From Paenibacillus arenosi (GTDB taxonomy: Bacteria; Bacillota; Bacilli; Paenibacillales; Paenibacillaceae), in NCBI RefSeq assembly GCF_014841135.1, contig NZ_JACYTN010000004.1:62001-126000 (forward strand): a stretch of 64,000 bases of DNA, in the 5' to 3' direction. The notes under the pieces are model-generated. The model was not told the origin of the DNA, made no database searches, and was given only the letters and a program-made list of their open reading frames with translations. Shown in pieces: positions 1 through 9,064 of the stretch. Position 1 is the first letter of the stretch. Every line of letters begins with the position of its first letter. The position numbers and the translations under genes are program-made.

Positions 1-1774
1 CTCCACAAGATACGAGCTGAAGAATAAGAATAATGATGGCAACAAATCTTCCTGGGTCACCAAGTACGGTAACGAGGGATTGAATAATAAACATGTACGT
101 CATACTGGATAAAATACTAAAACCGATAAATTGAGCTGTATTTTGTACTTCCAGCCCAAGGCCGAATATAAGAATAGCATCTGCCACTAGTGCCTGCACG
201 ACACCAACGGATACAAACAATAACGTTTTGCTCACAAATCGACTCCACCCAGAAGCTAACGGATCCGGAGATTGTACGAGCGGAAGTACAATCGTAAGAA
301 TAAGTGCACCTACAAACAATCCTAGTGACAAGAAGTAAGGAGCAAATCCTGTACCATAGTTCGGTACTTTATTGATGCTGGATTCCACAACTGTTACAGG
401 CTTCGCATACATTTCGATTCGTTTCTCTGAACCCTGCACACTTGAAGCTTCATCAGCTGCTTCATTTAGCTTACTCGCTAGTTCACCAGAACCATCCTTC
501 AGTTCACGTACTCCATTTTGCAGTTTGCCTGCACCATCATTTAACTTGCTGCTGCCATCTGCAATCGTCGTGATCGCTTTCGTTGCTTCTGTAACTCCAC
601 CTTTAAGCTGAGCAGCGCCATCAGCAAGCTGCTTCGCACCGACTGTCAACTTGCCGCTGCCCGCAGCAGCCTCATCAAGCTTCTGCCCAAATTGCTTCAT
701 ACCGCCAACAAGCTGAGTCTGACCATCTTTCAAAGCGGATGCACCCGCTACTAGCTTCGTCTGGCCTTCATTTAGCTTGCTCGCACCTACTTGGACATCA
801 CGGCTCGCTTGCATAATCTGCTTCATAGCTGGGTGATTTGCTAATTCAGGACTTGCTTTCACTAGCTGCTCTAGACCACCTGCGAGCGCCTTTGTCCCTT
901 CAGCCAGCTCTTTACTGCCAGCTGCGGAGCTTTTCAAGCCTGCTTGTAGTTGAGTAGCCCCTTGCTCACTCTTGCGAGCTCCTTGCTCTAGTTGATCATG
1001 AGCTTGAGCAAGCTGCTTCAAACCTTGATTCATGGAAGCTGCACCTTTGTTCAACTCAGCTGCGCCTAGGTTAAGCTTTTGCGCACCATCTGCCAGTGGA
1101 GTTGTGCCCTGCTTCAACTTCAATGCTCCGTCGGAAAGCTTCGCCATGTTCGTTTTCAGCTCAGCTGTACCATTCGCCAATGTCTTTGTACCATCGTGGA
1201 TCTTGGTTGCACCGTCACCAGCTTCACCTAATCCTTCCGATACTTTCTCAACCTGCTCGAACATCAGCTTTGTATACGATTCCGTAATCGTACGAGATAT
1301 TTCGGAATTAACTTTATGAATGGCAGTTCCCCCAATTTGTGCTGCCAAGAAGTTATGCCCTTCATTCGTTTGGAACAACAACTCTGCTTGCTTCGGCTCG
1401 TCATCCATTAAGCTTGCTGCACGCTTCGAGAAGTCCTCTGGTATCGTAATCGTCATGTAGAAACGATCTTCCTTAAGTCCCGCTAGTGCTTCCTGTGAAG
1501 ATACGAAGTGAAAATCAAGTTCTTTACTTTCCTTCAGCTCATCTACTAGCTCTTTACCTATAGTAAGCTTTTCGCCTTCCAACTCAGCACCCTTGTCCTC
1601 ATTTACAATCGCAACGGGCAGATCCTTCATTTTTCCATATGGATCCCAGAACGTACCTAGAAAAAGTGCACTGTACATAACTGGAATCATCATCACTGCA
1701 ATAACCGGAACCAAAACCTTGGGGTTGCGCAGTATGTTCCCCCACTCAGCAAAAAATAATCGCAAACCTTTCAC
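1..1774 (-). CDS. yhgE: YhgE/Pip family membrane protein, C-terminus beyond window
   Basis: The frame is open from a GTG at 1774 (ribosome binding site AAAGGTGAG about 8 nt upstream) to the left edge, about 591 codons, so the C-terminus is missing. The N-terminus has one membrane segment followed by the YhgE/Pip signature FWDPYGKM. A long periplasm-facing stalk follows, made of repeated heptad-like units of the type LxxGxxxLxxG (roughly 1.3 kb down to 0.45 kb). Near the edge come several hydrophobic segments of an ABC-2-like membrane domain. In the family, phage infection protein Pip is a phage receptor in lactococci, and YhgE-like proteins are linked to type VII (ESX) export. The exact role here is unknown. 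It lies just downstream of its TetR regulator on the same strand, with an operator between them. Confidence 0.88.
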   Translation of the reverse strand, partial: MKGLRLFFAEWGNILRNPKVLVPVIAVMMIPVMYSALFLGTFWDPYGKMKDLPVAIVNEDKGAELEGEKLTIGKELVDELKESKELDFHFVSSQEALAGLKEDRFYMTITIPEDFSKRAASLMDDEPKQAELLFQTNEGHNFLAAQIGGTAIHKVNSEISRTITESYTKLMFEQVEKVSEGLGEAGDGATKIHDGTKTLANGTAELKTNMAKLSDGALKLKQGTTPLADGAQKLNLGAAELNKGAASMNQGLKQLAQAHDQLEQGARKSEQGATQLQAGLKSSAAGSKELAEGTKALAGGLEQLVKASPELANHPAMKQIMQASRDVQVGASKLNEGQTKLVAGASALKDGQTQLVGGMKQFGQKLDEAAAGSGKLTVGAKQLADGAAQLKGGVTEATKAITTIADGSSKLNDGAGKLQNGVRELKDGSGELASKLNEAADEASSVQGSEKRIEMYAKPVTVVESSINKVPNYGTGFAPYFLSLGLFVGALILTIVLPLVQSPDPLASGWSRFVSKTLLFVSVGVVQALVADAILIFGLGLEVQNTAQFIGFSILSSMTYMFIIQSLVTVLGDPGRFVAIIILILQLVSCG

Positions 1775-1828
1775 ACGTTTCACTCACCTTTGTGCTAAAT
1801 ATCATTTCATAAACTCATTAAAACTTCC

Positions 1829-1851
1829 TGACCAAATAGTTCATTTGGTCA
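1829..1851. promoter_or_regulatory. Candidate TetR (YhgD-like) operator upstream of yhgE
   Basis: A perfect inverted repeat: arms TGACCAAAT and ATTTGGTCA separated by 5 bp, 55 bp upstream of the yhgE start. A second site of the same geometry lies in front of the tetR gene (2664-2686). A repeated 9-5-9 palindrome before both genes is what an autoregulated TetR repressor would bind. Binding itself is inferred. Confidence 0.72.
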
Positions 1852-2026
1852 TTTCAGGTCAAAAGAAACGCCTCGCCCGCTCTGCAATGAAATGTACAGC
1901 GTATAAAACGGCTGTATATCTAGTTGCAATTGGACGCGACGCAATAAACCTATAACATATCTTGCCCCTTAATAGGCAAGCTGCTAACTCATAATAAAAT
2001 GATTAACCTGTTTAACCATACTAAGG

Positions 2027-2626
2027 TTACTCATCCTTCGATTCATACGGTGTTACTCGCAGAATCCCCTTCATAAAGTATTTATAGAAGGTTTCCTTTA
2101 TCGTATCTTTATCCAATGGATCATAAATCTTATTCCATTCCGTTGTTAAAGATCGATACAATTGATACATAATAAAGCTCATAATACGCGGATCGCCTTG
2201 TGCCAGCTCACCACGATCCATAGCTGATTGGAGCTGAGCTTCGATGTAAGTAAGCAATTCACTTTCAAGTCGGTTCAGTGCTTCCTTAGCCATAGGTGTA
2301 CCTACATCACGAAGCTCTTGAGAAAGCTTCATTGCCAGCTCATGACGACTGCGGAACTCTAGCGCTTGATCGAGAATACGAAAAACCTTCTCATGAAATG
2401 GACGCTGTTCAGCAGATTCCCTATCTGCGATATGCTTCATTTCAAGTATGACTTGTTGCAAAATCTCATTGAAAAGCTCTTCTTTATTCGCAAAGAACGT
2501 ATAGATCGTCCCTTTGCCGACTTGAGCAATCTTAGCGATCTGATCCATCGTCGTTGCCTTGTACCCAAACAAAGCAAATGATTTGGCAGCAGCATCAATA
2601 ATTTGTTTACGTCGATCCAAAGACAT
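2027..2626 (-). CDS. yhgD: TetR/AcrR family repressor (YhgD-like)
   Basis: 199 aa, a normal TetR length. Residues 1-50 form the helix-turn-helix domain, with the typical pattern FALFGYKATTMDQIAKIAQVG and then GTIYTFFANKEEL. The rest is an all-helical ligand-binding and dimer domain. A ribosome binding site (GAGGGGTG) precedes the ATG at 2626. In Bacillus the same pair, a TetR gene followed by yhgE, is conserved as yhgD-yhgE. Here the two genes share a strand and are 252 bp apart, with matching palindromes before each, so it probably represses itself and yhgE. The ligand is unknown. Confidence 0.9.
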   Translation of the reverse strand: MSLDRRKQIIDAAAKSFALFGYKATTMDQIAKIAQVGKGTIYTFFANKEELFNEILQQVILEMKHIADRESAEQRPFHEKVFRILDQALEFRSRHELAMKLSQELRDVGTPMAKEALNRLESELLTYIEAQLQSAMDRGELAQGDPRIMSFIMYQLYRSLTTEWNKIYDPLDKDTIKETFYKYFMKGILRVTPYESKDE

Positions 2627-2663
2627 ACGATCACCCCTCTCTGCTTATGACCATTCGACCGAA

Positions 2664-2686
2664 TGACCAAATTGTTATTTTAGTCA
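2664..2686. promoter_or_regulatory. Candidate TetR operator upstream of the tetR gene
   Basis: Arms TGACCAAAT and TTTTAGTCA with a 5-bp spacer, an imperfect copy of the palindrome at 1829-1851. It sits 38 bp before the TetR start, where it could cover the promoter and give autorepression. Confidence 0.6.
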
Positions 2687-2815
2687 TTTTTCTCGTTTTT
2701 CACTTTACCACATTGTTTTTCATCTTGCAACTTCAATGTTTTTTTGGAACAATATCTAAAGATTCCTTGATGCTTCCAATTCGATTGTGGGGTATAATAA
2801 TGAAGGGTGAGAAAC

Positions 2816-3940
2816 ATGCGTAAAAAGAGGATCCTTCTTCTATCCGAAGGTTTCGGTACAGGGCATACACAAGCTGCATACTCATTAGCTGTCGGGCTCA
2901 AACATATAGCCCCAGACGTCCAAGCCCGTGTAATCGAGCTCGGCAGGTTTCTAAATCCTACCGTCGGACCGCTTATATTTGCAGCTTATCGCAAGACGGT
3001 CAGCACACAACCGAAGTTGGTCGGTCTTCTGTACCGTAAGAAATACAAAAAGTCACTTCATCGCTTTACTCAATTAGCTCTGCACCGTATTTTTTATACA
3101 CAGACTTCACAAGTCGTTAATCATTTGCGTCCTGATGCAATCGTCTGTACGCATCCATTCCCGAACATCGTCATCTCTCGATTGAAGCGTTCAGGACTAC
3201 ATGTTCCGTTATATACTTTAATTACCGATTATGATGCTCATGGGACTTGGATAGACGATGAAGTAAGCAAATACCTTGTATCCGCTGATGAAGTACGTGA
3301 CAAACTGCTCGCTCGCGGCATCGAATCGAATCGTATCGTCGTTACAGGCCTACCTGTTCATCCGAAGTTCTGGAGTCGTCAAACTCAGCAGGAAGCGCAA
3401 GCATCGTTAGGGCTGAAGGCAATGCCAACCGTCATGTTTATGGGAGGCGGATGGGGACTGTCCATTAACGAGGAAGCACTATCATACATAGCCGAATGGC
3501 GGGAGCATATACAGTTTCTATTCTGTATGGGCAGCAACAGCAAAACCATTCAACGTATGAAGCAAGATCCATTATTTCAGCATCCTAACATTCATATTTA
3601 CGGATATACTCATGATATCCCGCTTATGATGGACGCGTCTGATCTATTAGTAACTAAGCCTGGCGGAATGACCTGCACAGAAGGAATGATTAAAGGAATT
3701 CCGATGCTGTTTTATTCTCCTATTCCTGGGCAAGAAGAAGAGAATTGCGACTATTTTATTGACCATGGTTACGGAGAAATGCTTACTTCACACGATACAC
3801 TTATCGGATGGTTCAAAAGGTTGCAACACGAGCTGAATGATGTAAGAAGCACACGACAACAGCGGGAATTCCCTGCACAGCTGCTGGAAAAGTGCCCACG
3901 TGAAGTATTAGAACTTATCAACAACCAAATGTTTGGTTAA
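2816..3940 (+). CDS. ugtP: Processive diacylglycerol glucosyltransferase-like (MGDG synthase family)
   Basis: 374 aa from the ATG at 2816, which has AAGGGTG 7 nt upstream; the in-frame GTG at 2807 overlaps that site and is less likely. The N-terminal MGDG-synthase domain opens with LLLSEGFGTGHTQAA, the family's glycine/histidine acceptor motif. The C-terminal GT-B half carries FMGGGWG and the donor-site stretch LVTKPGGMTCTEG followed by PGQEEEN, as in UgtP and MurG-type enzymes. The length is close to B. subtilis UgtP. The family transfers glucose from UDP-glucose to diacylglycerol at the inner membrane leaflet, giving glycolipids that anchor lipoteichoic acid. Substrate assignment is by family only. 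A small membrane protein gene follows on the same strand. Confidence 0.82.
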   Translation: MRKKRILLLSEGFGTGHTQAAYSLAVGLKHIAPDVQARVIELGRFLNPTVGPLIFAAYRKTVSTQPKLVGLLYRKKYKKSLHRFTQLALHRIFYTQTSQVVNHLRPDAIVCTHPFPNIVISRLKRSGLHVPLYTLITDYDAHGTWIDDEVSKYLVSADEVRDKLLARGIESNRIVVTGLPVHPKFWSRQTQQEAQASLGLKAMPTVMFMGGGWGLSINEEALSYIAEWREHIQFLFCMGSNSKTIQRMKQDPLFQHPNIHIYGYTHDIPLMMDASDLLVTKPGGMTCTEGMIKGIPMLFYSPIPGQEEENCDYFIDHGYGEMLTSHDTLIGWFKRLQHELNDVRSTRQQREFPAQLLEKCPREVLELINNQMFG

Positions 3941-3990
3941 GCAAGTATATGGAAATATGTATTTGAACAAGAGATAAGGAGAGAACCAGA

Positions 3991-4401
3991 TTGCTATATC
4001 GTACATTCGGTGCCATTGGATATGTCTTAGTTGTTGCTGGTATGCTAACACTAGCACTTGATTGGACTTCCTTCACCCTTTCCTGTATCATCGCCATTGC
4101 CGGACTCGTCAGTCTTGGTATTGAAGAAAATAGAGCAGGCAAACGACATTGGCTGGTCAAATATGTAGATTATGCACCACTATTCCTACTTGGTCTCATC
4201 TACATTGTTGTACGTGAACAGCAGAATCTAGCGGTATGGCTGCTGTCAGCTATTATTCCACTCAGTGCGATTAGCGGCTGGTATGCTAACCGTCTAGCTC
4301 GTAGGCCGCGCTTCCGCAGCTTGCGCAAAATTGAGGATCTTATTCCAGAAACGCCTGGTACTAAGAAGGAGCATCATCCTCATCAGCATTACCGTCAGTA
4401 A
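3991..4401 (+). CDS. Small four-helix membrane protein, function unknown
   Basis: 136 aa starting at a TTG with AAGGAG 8 nt upstream. Four hydrophobic segments cover about residues 5-110. The tail is basic and histidine-rich (KKEHHPHQHYR). It starts 50 bp after the glycosyltransferase on the same strand and ends just before a terminator, so the two probably form one transcript. I recognise no family. Confidence 0.72.
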   Translation: MLYRTFGAIGYVLVVAGMLTLALDWTSFTLSCIIAIAGLVSLGIEENRAGKRHWLVKYVDYAPLFLLGLIYIVVREQQNLAVWLLSAIIPLSAISGWYANRLARRPRFRSLRKIEDLIPETPGTKKEHHPHQHYRQ

Positions 4402-4450
4402 TCAAATATCTTCGATATCATTGAACAATAACATAACTTGATATACAGCA

Positions 4451-4486
4451 ATAGCTCCTTCCAAGGATTCTCTTGGAGGGAGTTAT
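4451..4486. terminator. Bidirectional intrinsic terminator
   Basis: Hairpin with arms of about 13 bp, ATAGCTCCTTCCAAG pairing with CTTGGAGGGAGTTAT, followed by a T-rich run. It closes the 2.8-4.4 kb transcript and may also stop the opposite strand. Confidence 0.8.
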
Positions 4487-4612
4487 TTATTTTGTATTTT
4501 GTTTGTTGCATACACTCTTGTCACATACAACAGAAGGGCCGCCCTTTAGAAGAACATATCTCTCCTTCGGACAACCCCTCGATTACTTGGAAATATTGAA
4601 TTTATTCATTTA

Positions 4613-5497
4613 CTAGAGTACACTTCCACCGTACAAGAAGCGATGCTCCCAAGCTTTGCCCGTAATCGTATCTACACGAACGCCACCCGAATCAACGGAG
4701 TACGTATGCAGTACTTGGCCATTTCCTAAATATACGCCCACATGAGTAATGCGCTCTGTATTTTTATTTACCCCAGCATAGCTGGAAGCTTTGGAACCTT
4801 TATAGCTCATAAAGAACATCAAGTCGCCACGCTTCAATTGGGAAATGCTATTTTTAGCTGTCCCTTTATCCTTCACATAGGCACCTTGTTGACGGGAATC
4901 TGCTGGAAGCGTAACTCCTGCGGACTGCTTGAAAATATGACGAACGAAATCAGAGCAGTCGAATGTCTGTGTATTGCTGCGATTGGAACCGAACTCATAC
5001 GGCGTGCCGAGATATGTCATGCCTGTCTTAATTACGTCTTCCACCGAAGAGCTAATCGGCTGCTTATCATCTTTGTTCGAATTATTCGCGTTGATCGAGT
5101 TACTCGAACCTGTAGATGGATTACTTGCACCGTTAACTTTAATATAGCTGCTGTTCGCACTAACAAATCCAACGTTTCCTTGTGAATCTTTCACTTTGTA
5201 CCAGTTGGCATTTGTCTTTTCTAGTATGGAAACCGCTTCACCCTGCGCTAGCTTGCGAATCACTTGTCCAGATGTAGATGCTGCGTCACGCATGTTCACA
5301 CTGCTTTGAATCGTTGCAGTTTGTGCTGCAGTAGCAGCATTCATATTGTATGAATAGCTTGTCCCATTATCTACACTGCGAGGAGCTGCGGATACAGGTG
5401 CTGCTAACATTTGAGCCGAGAGTGTAATTGTCGTTAGTGCTAGCAAAGATTTGCTAAATGTCTTCATATTGATTAATTTGTTCACTTTGTTGTTCAT
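4613..5497 (-). CDS. Secreted NlpC/P60 peptidoglycan endopeptidase with SH3 domain
   Basis: 294 aa. A signal peptide covers about residues 1-38 and ends APVSAAP. A bacterial SH3 domain follows at about 60-122, then a Ser/Asn-rich linker to 150. The NlpC/P60 domain runs from 150 to the end, with Cys181 in FDCSDF, His252 in THVGVYLG and His264 as the expected catalytic set. The family cleaves D-gamma-glutamyl-meso-diaminopimelate bonds in the wall stem peptide, which fits a role in wall turnover. The ribosome binding site GGGAGGC lies about 10 nt before the ATG. The gene stands alone, with an AT-rich 240-bp region downstream of the fecD-like gene separating it from that operon. Confidence 0.9.
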   Translation of the reverse strand: MNNKVNKLINMKTFSKSLLALTTITLSAQMLAAPVSAAPRSVDNGTSYSYNMNAATAAQTATIQSSVNMRDAASTSGQVIRKLAQGEAVSILEKTNANWYKVKDSQGNVGFVSANSSYIKVNGASNPSTGSSNSINANNSNKDDKQPISSSVEDVIKTGMTYLGTPYEFGSNRSNTQTFDCSDFVRHIFKQSAGVTLPADSRQQGAYVKDKGTAKNSISQLKRGDLMFFMSYKGSKASSYAGVNKNTERITHVGVYLGNGQVLHTYSVDSGGVRVDTITGKAWEHRFLYGGSVL

Positions 5498-5737
5498 TAT
5501 CGTTCTGCCTCCCTAAGATGTTGATTCTTCGTTGCTGGCCTACAACAATAATGATCACATGTGTGTATGTACACATTGTAATCTTTTATAATATTAACTC
5601 AATGAATCCTAACAATGTAACTAGATTCCATTTGTCTATACTATAACAAGTTACAATTTTGACATCTATGGGACTATAGACTTAATTATTACGATTTGTA
5701 ACCATTTTAATAGTTCTTAAGAGCTATTTCAAGATCA

Positions 5738-6766
5738 TTATTTTCCTTTTGTCCGAATCATTAGATACACAAAATACGGCACACCAACAAGTGAAATGAC
5801 AATGCCAACGGGTAGCTCGGCAGGTGCTACGAGCGTTTTGCCAACATAATCAGAAAAGACAACGATCAGCATACCGATCAATCCGCAAATCGGAATCAAT
5901 CTAGTATGGGTCACACCGACGAGCCTTCTAGCAATATGTGGCGCAAGCAAGCCAACAAAACCGATACTCCCTGATACGGACACACAGGCACTCACAAGAC
6001 CAATGCTGCAAATCAATAAAATGATTCGTTCACGGTTAATCGCAATACCTAAGCTAGATGCACTCTCATCTTTCATTTGCAGCAAATCGAGCACAGATGC
6101 CTTCAACATTAATATAGGAACAAGGATAATGAGCCATGGTAGCATAGCTACGATATACAACCAATTCGCATTGTAAATACTACCGGTTAACCAGATCGTA
6201 GCCGCTTCGAAGTCACTCGGATTCATTTTTAAAGAGATAAATAAAGTCAGTGCACCAAATCCGGAAGAAATGGCGATACCAACTAACAAAAGCCGCTGCG
6301 GATCCAATGTGCCTCGATGCCAAGCCAATGCAAAAATAACTAGTGCTGCAAGCAAGCCTCCGACTAAGCCGAAAATAGGCATAATCATCGTACCAAGCCA
6401 GCCATCTGTAAATAACTCACCCTGAAACAAAAACATAAAGATGACGATGGCAAAGCCCGCTCCCGCATTAATCCCTAAAATACCTGGATCAGCTAAGCCA
6501 TTTCTAGAAACACCTTGAATAATGGCTCCCGCAATACCAAGTCCAAAGCCGACTAAAGCAGCAACAATCATTCGCGGCATACGAAACTCGAATAGAACCA
6601 GTTCATTTTCTGGCTTGGAATCAATCTGTAATATGGTCCGCAGTATCTCCATAACTGTGATATCAAAATCACCAGACGTTATATGTAAATACAAGCTAAC
6701 CGAAATAAGAGACACGAGCGATATAAAGACGAACCAGAACGTGCGTAATGAAGTAGTTTTATGCAT
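5738..6766 (-). CDS. Iron-siderophore ABC transporter permease (FecCD family), second
   Basis: 342 aa with 9-10 membrane segments typical of FecCD/BtuC permeases. Family marks are the PRMIVAALVGFGLGIAGAIIQ stretch near residue 55, GILGINAGAGFAI, and the cytoplasmic coupling helix region GFVGLLAPHIAR near 270. Its start overlaps the end of the upstream permease (6759-6766), so translation is probably coupled. It is the last gene of a Fur-boxed operon. No ATPase gene follows, which is common in Bacilli where one ATPase (such as YusV) serves several siderophore importers. Confidence 0.92.
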   Translation of the reverse strand: MHKTTSLRTFWFVFISLVSLISVSLYLHITSGDFDITVMEILRTILQIDSKPENELVLFEFRMPRMIVAALVGFGLGIAGAIIQGVSRNGLADPGILGINAGAGFAIVIFMFLFQGELFTDGWLGTMIMPIFGLVGGLLAALVIFALAWHRGTLDPQRLLLVGIAISSGFGALTLFISLKMNPSDFEAATIWLTGSIYNANWLYIVAMLPWLIILVPILMLKASVLDLLQMKDESASSLGIAINRERIILLICSIGLVSACVSVSGSIGFVGLLAPHIARRLVGVTHTRLIPICGLIGMLIVVFSDYVGKTLVAPAELPVGIVISLVGVPYFVYLMIRTKGK

Positions 6767-7790
6767 GCTTGCCCCCTCCTCTGGTACGAATCAAGTAGAG
6801 GAAGAATGGAACACCAAACAGCGCAGTAACTACACCTATCGGCGTCTCGAACGGCATGTTCAAGAAGCGGCTTATAATATCGCTAAAGGAAAGAAACATG
6901 GCTCCAATGACACCTGCACAAGGTACAACCCAACGATAATCCATACCGACTAAAAAGCGCGCAATATGAGGAATCATTAAGCCGACAAAGCCAATCTTAC
7001 CTACTAGCGCAACCGATATCCCTGTCAAAATAATGACCGATAAACTGGCAATGCCTCTGACCACTTTTGTTCGCTGTCCTAATCCACGAGCTACTTCCTC
7101 ACCGAGCGCCATAACGCTAATTTTGCTGGCAATAAGCAATGCTAACACAATACCTACAACAGCAAACGGTATCGCTAGCTTCACATGCTCAGGATTCACT
7201 TGATGAAGTCTCGCATTGTACCAAAAGCTAATATCTTGTGAAATTTGAAAATACGTAGACAGAGCCATCGAGACACTGCTTAAAAAGGTTCCGACAATCG
7301 TCCCGAATATGGCTAACTTCACCGGTGACAGCCCTCCTGGAATAATGGATGCTATGCCATATACGAATCCAACACCTAACGCTGATCCAACCAACGAGAA
7401 CAAAATCATTTCCATCGATGATGCATTAGGCATAAAGATCATACAAAGTGTGATGGCAAAGGCTGAACCGTCCGACACACCTAAAATAGAAGGTGAAGCT
7501 AAATAATTGCGCGTTACTCCCTGCATTAATGCGCCAGATATAGCAAGGAACGCTCCTACTAGGAGCGCTCCTATTGCTCGTGGCAGACGGGAGTGTATCA
7601 CAATCTGATGGTCGATATGATTCGGATCGAACCGAACGAACGCATCCCATATCGTGCTCAAGCTGATTGACTTAGAGCCGTAAAAAATAGAACAAACCGC
7701 TAATGCCACCATTACAAAAGGCGACAGCGCAAGAATGGCTATAGGTATACGATGTGATATTTGCCTCTTCATCTGCTCAGCTGAAATCAT
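6759..7790 (-). CDS. Iron-siderophore ABC transporter permease (FecCD family), first
   Basis: 343 aa and the same fold as its downstream partner: SRLPRAIGALLVGAFLAISG, then GILGVSDGSAFAI-like spacing, and the coupling motif GFVGLMIPHIARFLVG. The two permeases would form a heterodimeric channel. It overlaps the binding-protein gene by 4 bp (ATGA type, 7787-7790). Confidence 0.92.
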   Translation of the reverse strand: MISAEQMKRQISHRIPIAILALSPFVMVALAVCSIFYGSKSISLSTIWDAFVRFDPNHIDHQIVIHSRLPRAIGALLVGAFLAISGALMQGVTRNYLASPSILGVSDGSAFAITLCMIFMPNASSMEMILFSLVGSALGVGFVYGIASIIPGGLSPVKLAIFGTIVGTFLSSVSMALSTYFQISQDISFWYNARLHQVNPEHVKLAIPFAVVGIVLALLIASKISVMALGEEVARGLGQRTKVVRGIASLSVIILTGISVALVGKIGFVGLMIPHIARFLVGMDYRWVVPCAGVIGAMFLSFSDIISRFLNMPFETPIGVVTALFGVPFFLYLIRTRGGGKHA

Positions 7791-8788
7791 TGCGATCCAA
7801 GCTTCTCAACAGCAGCTTTGAGGAATTGCTGTTTACTCCAGAACGTTCCACCTTGTGCGTCTGGATCAACAACATTGATAAACACTTTGTTGTTTTTAAC
7901 AGCATCAAGGTTTTTCCAGATTGGATTGTTTTGCAGTTCTTCAAGAATTTTTACGTTCTTCTTATTCTCGGACTCCGCAAATTGCAAGAAGATGACGTCA
8001 GGATTGATTTCGCTAAACTTCTCAATTGAAATAATTTCTTGTTTCTTCGTAGCTTTAATCTCTGCTGGAACGGGTAAGCCGAGCTCTTCATACAAAGTTG
8101 GATTGAAGAACAACGTTTCAGCATATAAGCAAAGCTCTAGTCCACGTAAACGTAGGGCAATAACCTTTTTGTCCTTATACTGCTCCCCTATTTTCGTCTT
8201 CGCAGCTTCTAAATCTGTCTTATATTGCTGCAGTGCTTCCTTAGCCTTATCTTGTTTGCCCGTTAGTTCCGCTAACAGCATCAAGTTCGCTTCCCAATCC
8301 ACTGCTTTGTGGGAAACTGGAATGGTTGTACCGATCTTATTCAATTTCTCTGCCTTATCTGCTGGGAATTTCGTTGTGCTTAAAATAACATCCGGCTTAA
8401 GCTTCAATATCGTTTCAAAGTTCGGCTGCTGCTTTTGACCGATATCAGTCGCCGTCTTTGTAATTTCTGCAAACATTTGCGGGAAACTTCCGCCAACTGA
8501 ACTTGCTCCAGTAAGACTAGTTCCTAGCACTAATGCATCTTCCATCGACTCGATACTACCGGCAACGACAATGTTTTCCGTTTTTTCAGGAACGGTATAC
8601 GTCTTGCCTAAATATGTAATCTCTTTCGTTGTTTTTGTAGTCTCTGTCGATGCTGGTTGAGTCTGACCTGACTCCGGTTGTGATGCGGTCTTATTATCTG
8701 CCGCTCCCTCTTGCTTCGAGCTGCCGCATGCAGCTAATAGGAATACCATCACGGAAATAAGTGCAAATTGCCAAAAACGCTGTTTCAT
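7787..8788 (-). CDS. Iron-siderophore substrate-binding lipoprotein
   Basis: 333 aa. The lipoprotein signal FLLAACGSS places the lipid-modified Cys near residue 21, followed by a Ser/Thr/Gln-rich linker. The rest is a PBP-III (TroA-like) fold with the helix-linked halves typical of siderophore receptors (NFETILKLKPDVILS and EINPDVIFLQFA). It is the first gene of the operon, downstream of a near-consensus Fur box, so it is expected to be expressed under iron starvation. The siderophore type cannot be told from the sequence. Confidence 0.92.
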   Translation of the reverse strand: MKQRFWQFALISVMVFLLAACGSSKQEGAADNKTASQPESGQTQPASTETTKTTKEITYLGKTYTVPEKTENIVVAGSIESMEDALVLGTSLTGASSVGGSFPQMFAEITKTATDIGQKQQPNFETILKLKPDVILSTTKFPADKAEKLNKIGTTIPVSHKAVDWEANLMLLAELTGKQDKAKEALQQYKTDLEAAKTKIGEQYKDKKVIALRLRGLELCLYAETLFFNPTLYEELGLPVPAEIKATKKQEIISIEKFSEINPDVIFLQFAESENKKNVKILEELQNNPIWKNLDAVKNNKVFINVVDPDAQGGTFWSKQQFLKAAVEKLGSQ

Positions 8789-8830
8789 TGTTTTCTTTGC
8801 CTACCTCTCTATTGTTCAACCCCATCGGAT

Positions 8831-8845
8831 TGATAATTATTCTCA
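8831..8845. promoter_or_regulatory. Fur box of the siderophore uptake operon
   Basis: TGATAATTATTCTCA matches the 7-1-7 Bacillus Fur consensus (TGATAAT-N-ATTATCA) at 13 of 14 arm positions. It lies 43 bp upstream of the binding-protein start. A minus-strand -10 hexamer TATAAT (8851-8856) lies just upstream of it, so the site would cover the transcription start. Confidence 0.85.
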
Positions 8846-9064
8846 TTTAGATTATAGAGGAGGGGCTTCTGTCCGAACATGGACAATATCCAGAATCCAT
8901 CATGTACGATGTACAGAACCATTATCGACATATTTATTGAGTTAGCTAAAAAACTACTCTTGTTATTGTTAACTAATGTGGTAAACTTCACCTACAAGAC
9001 AGCATTGTGGGGGCGGCTATAAAGTTAAATAAGTAGAAAATAAGAGAGAGGATAGGGGTAGAGA

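Noticed and set aside
2767-2798. Promoter TTGATG...TATAAT for the ugtP-like gene
   Set aside because: The spacer is 20 bp and the start point would fall on the ribosome binding site; the -10-like TATAAT may be chance.
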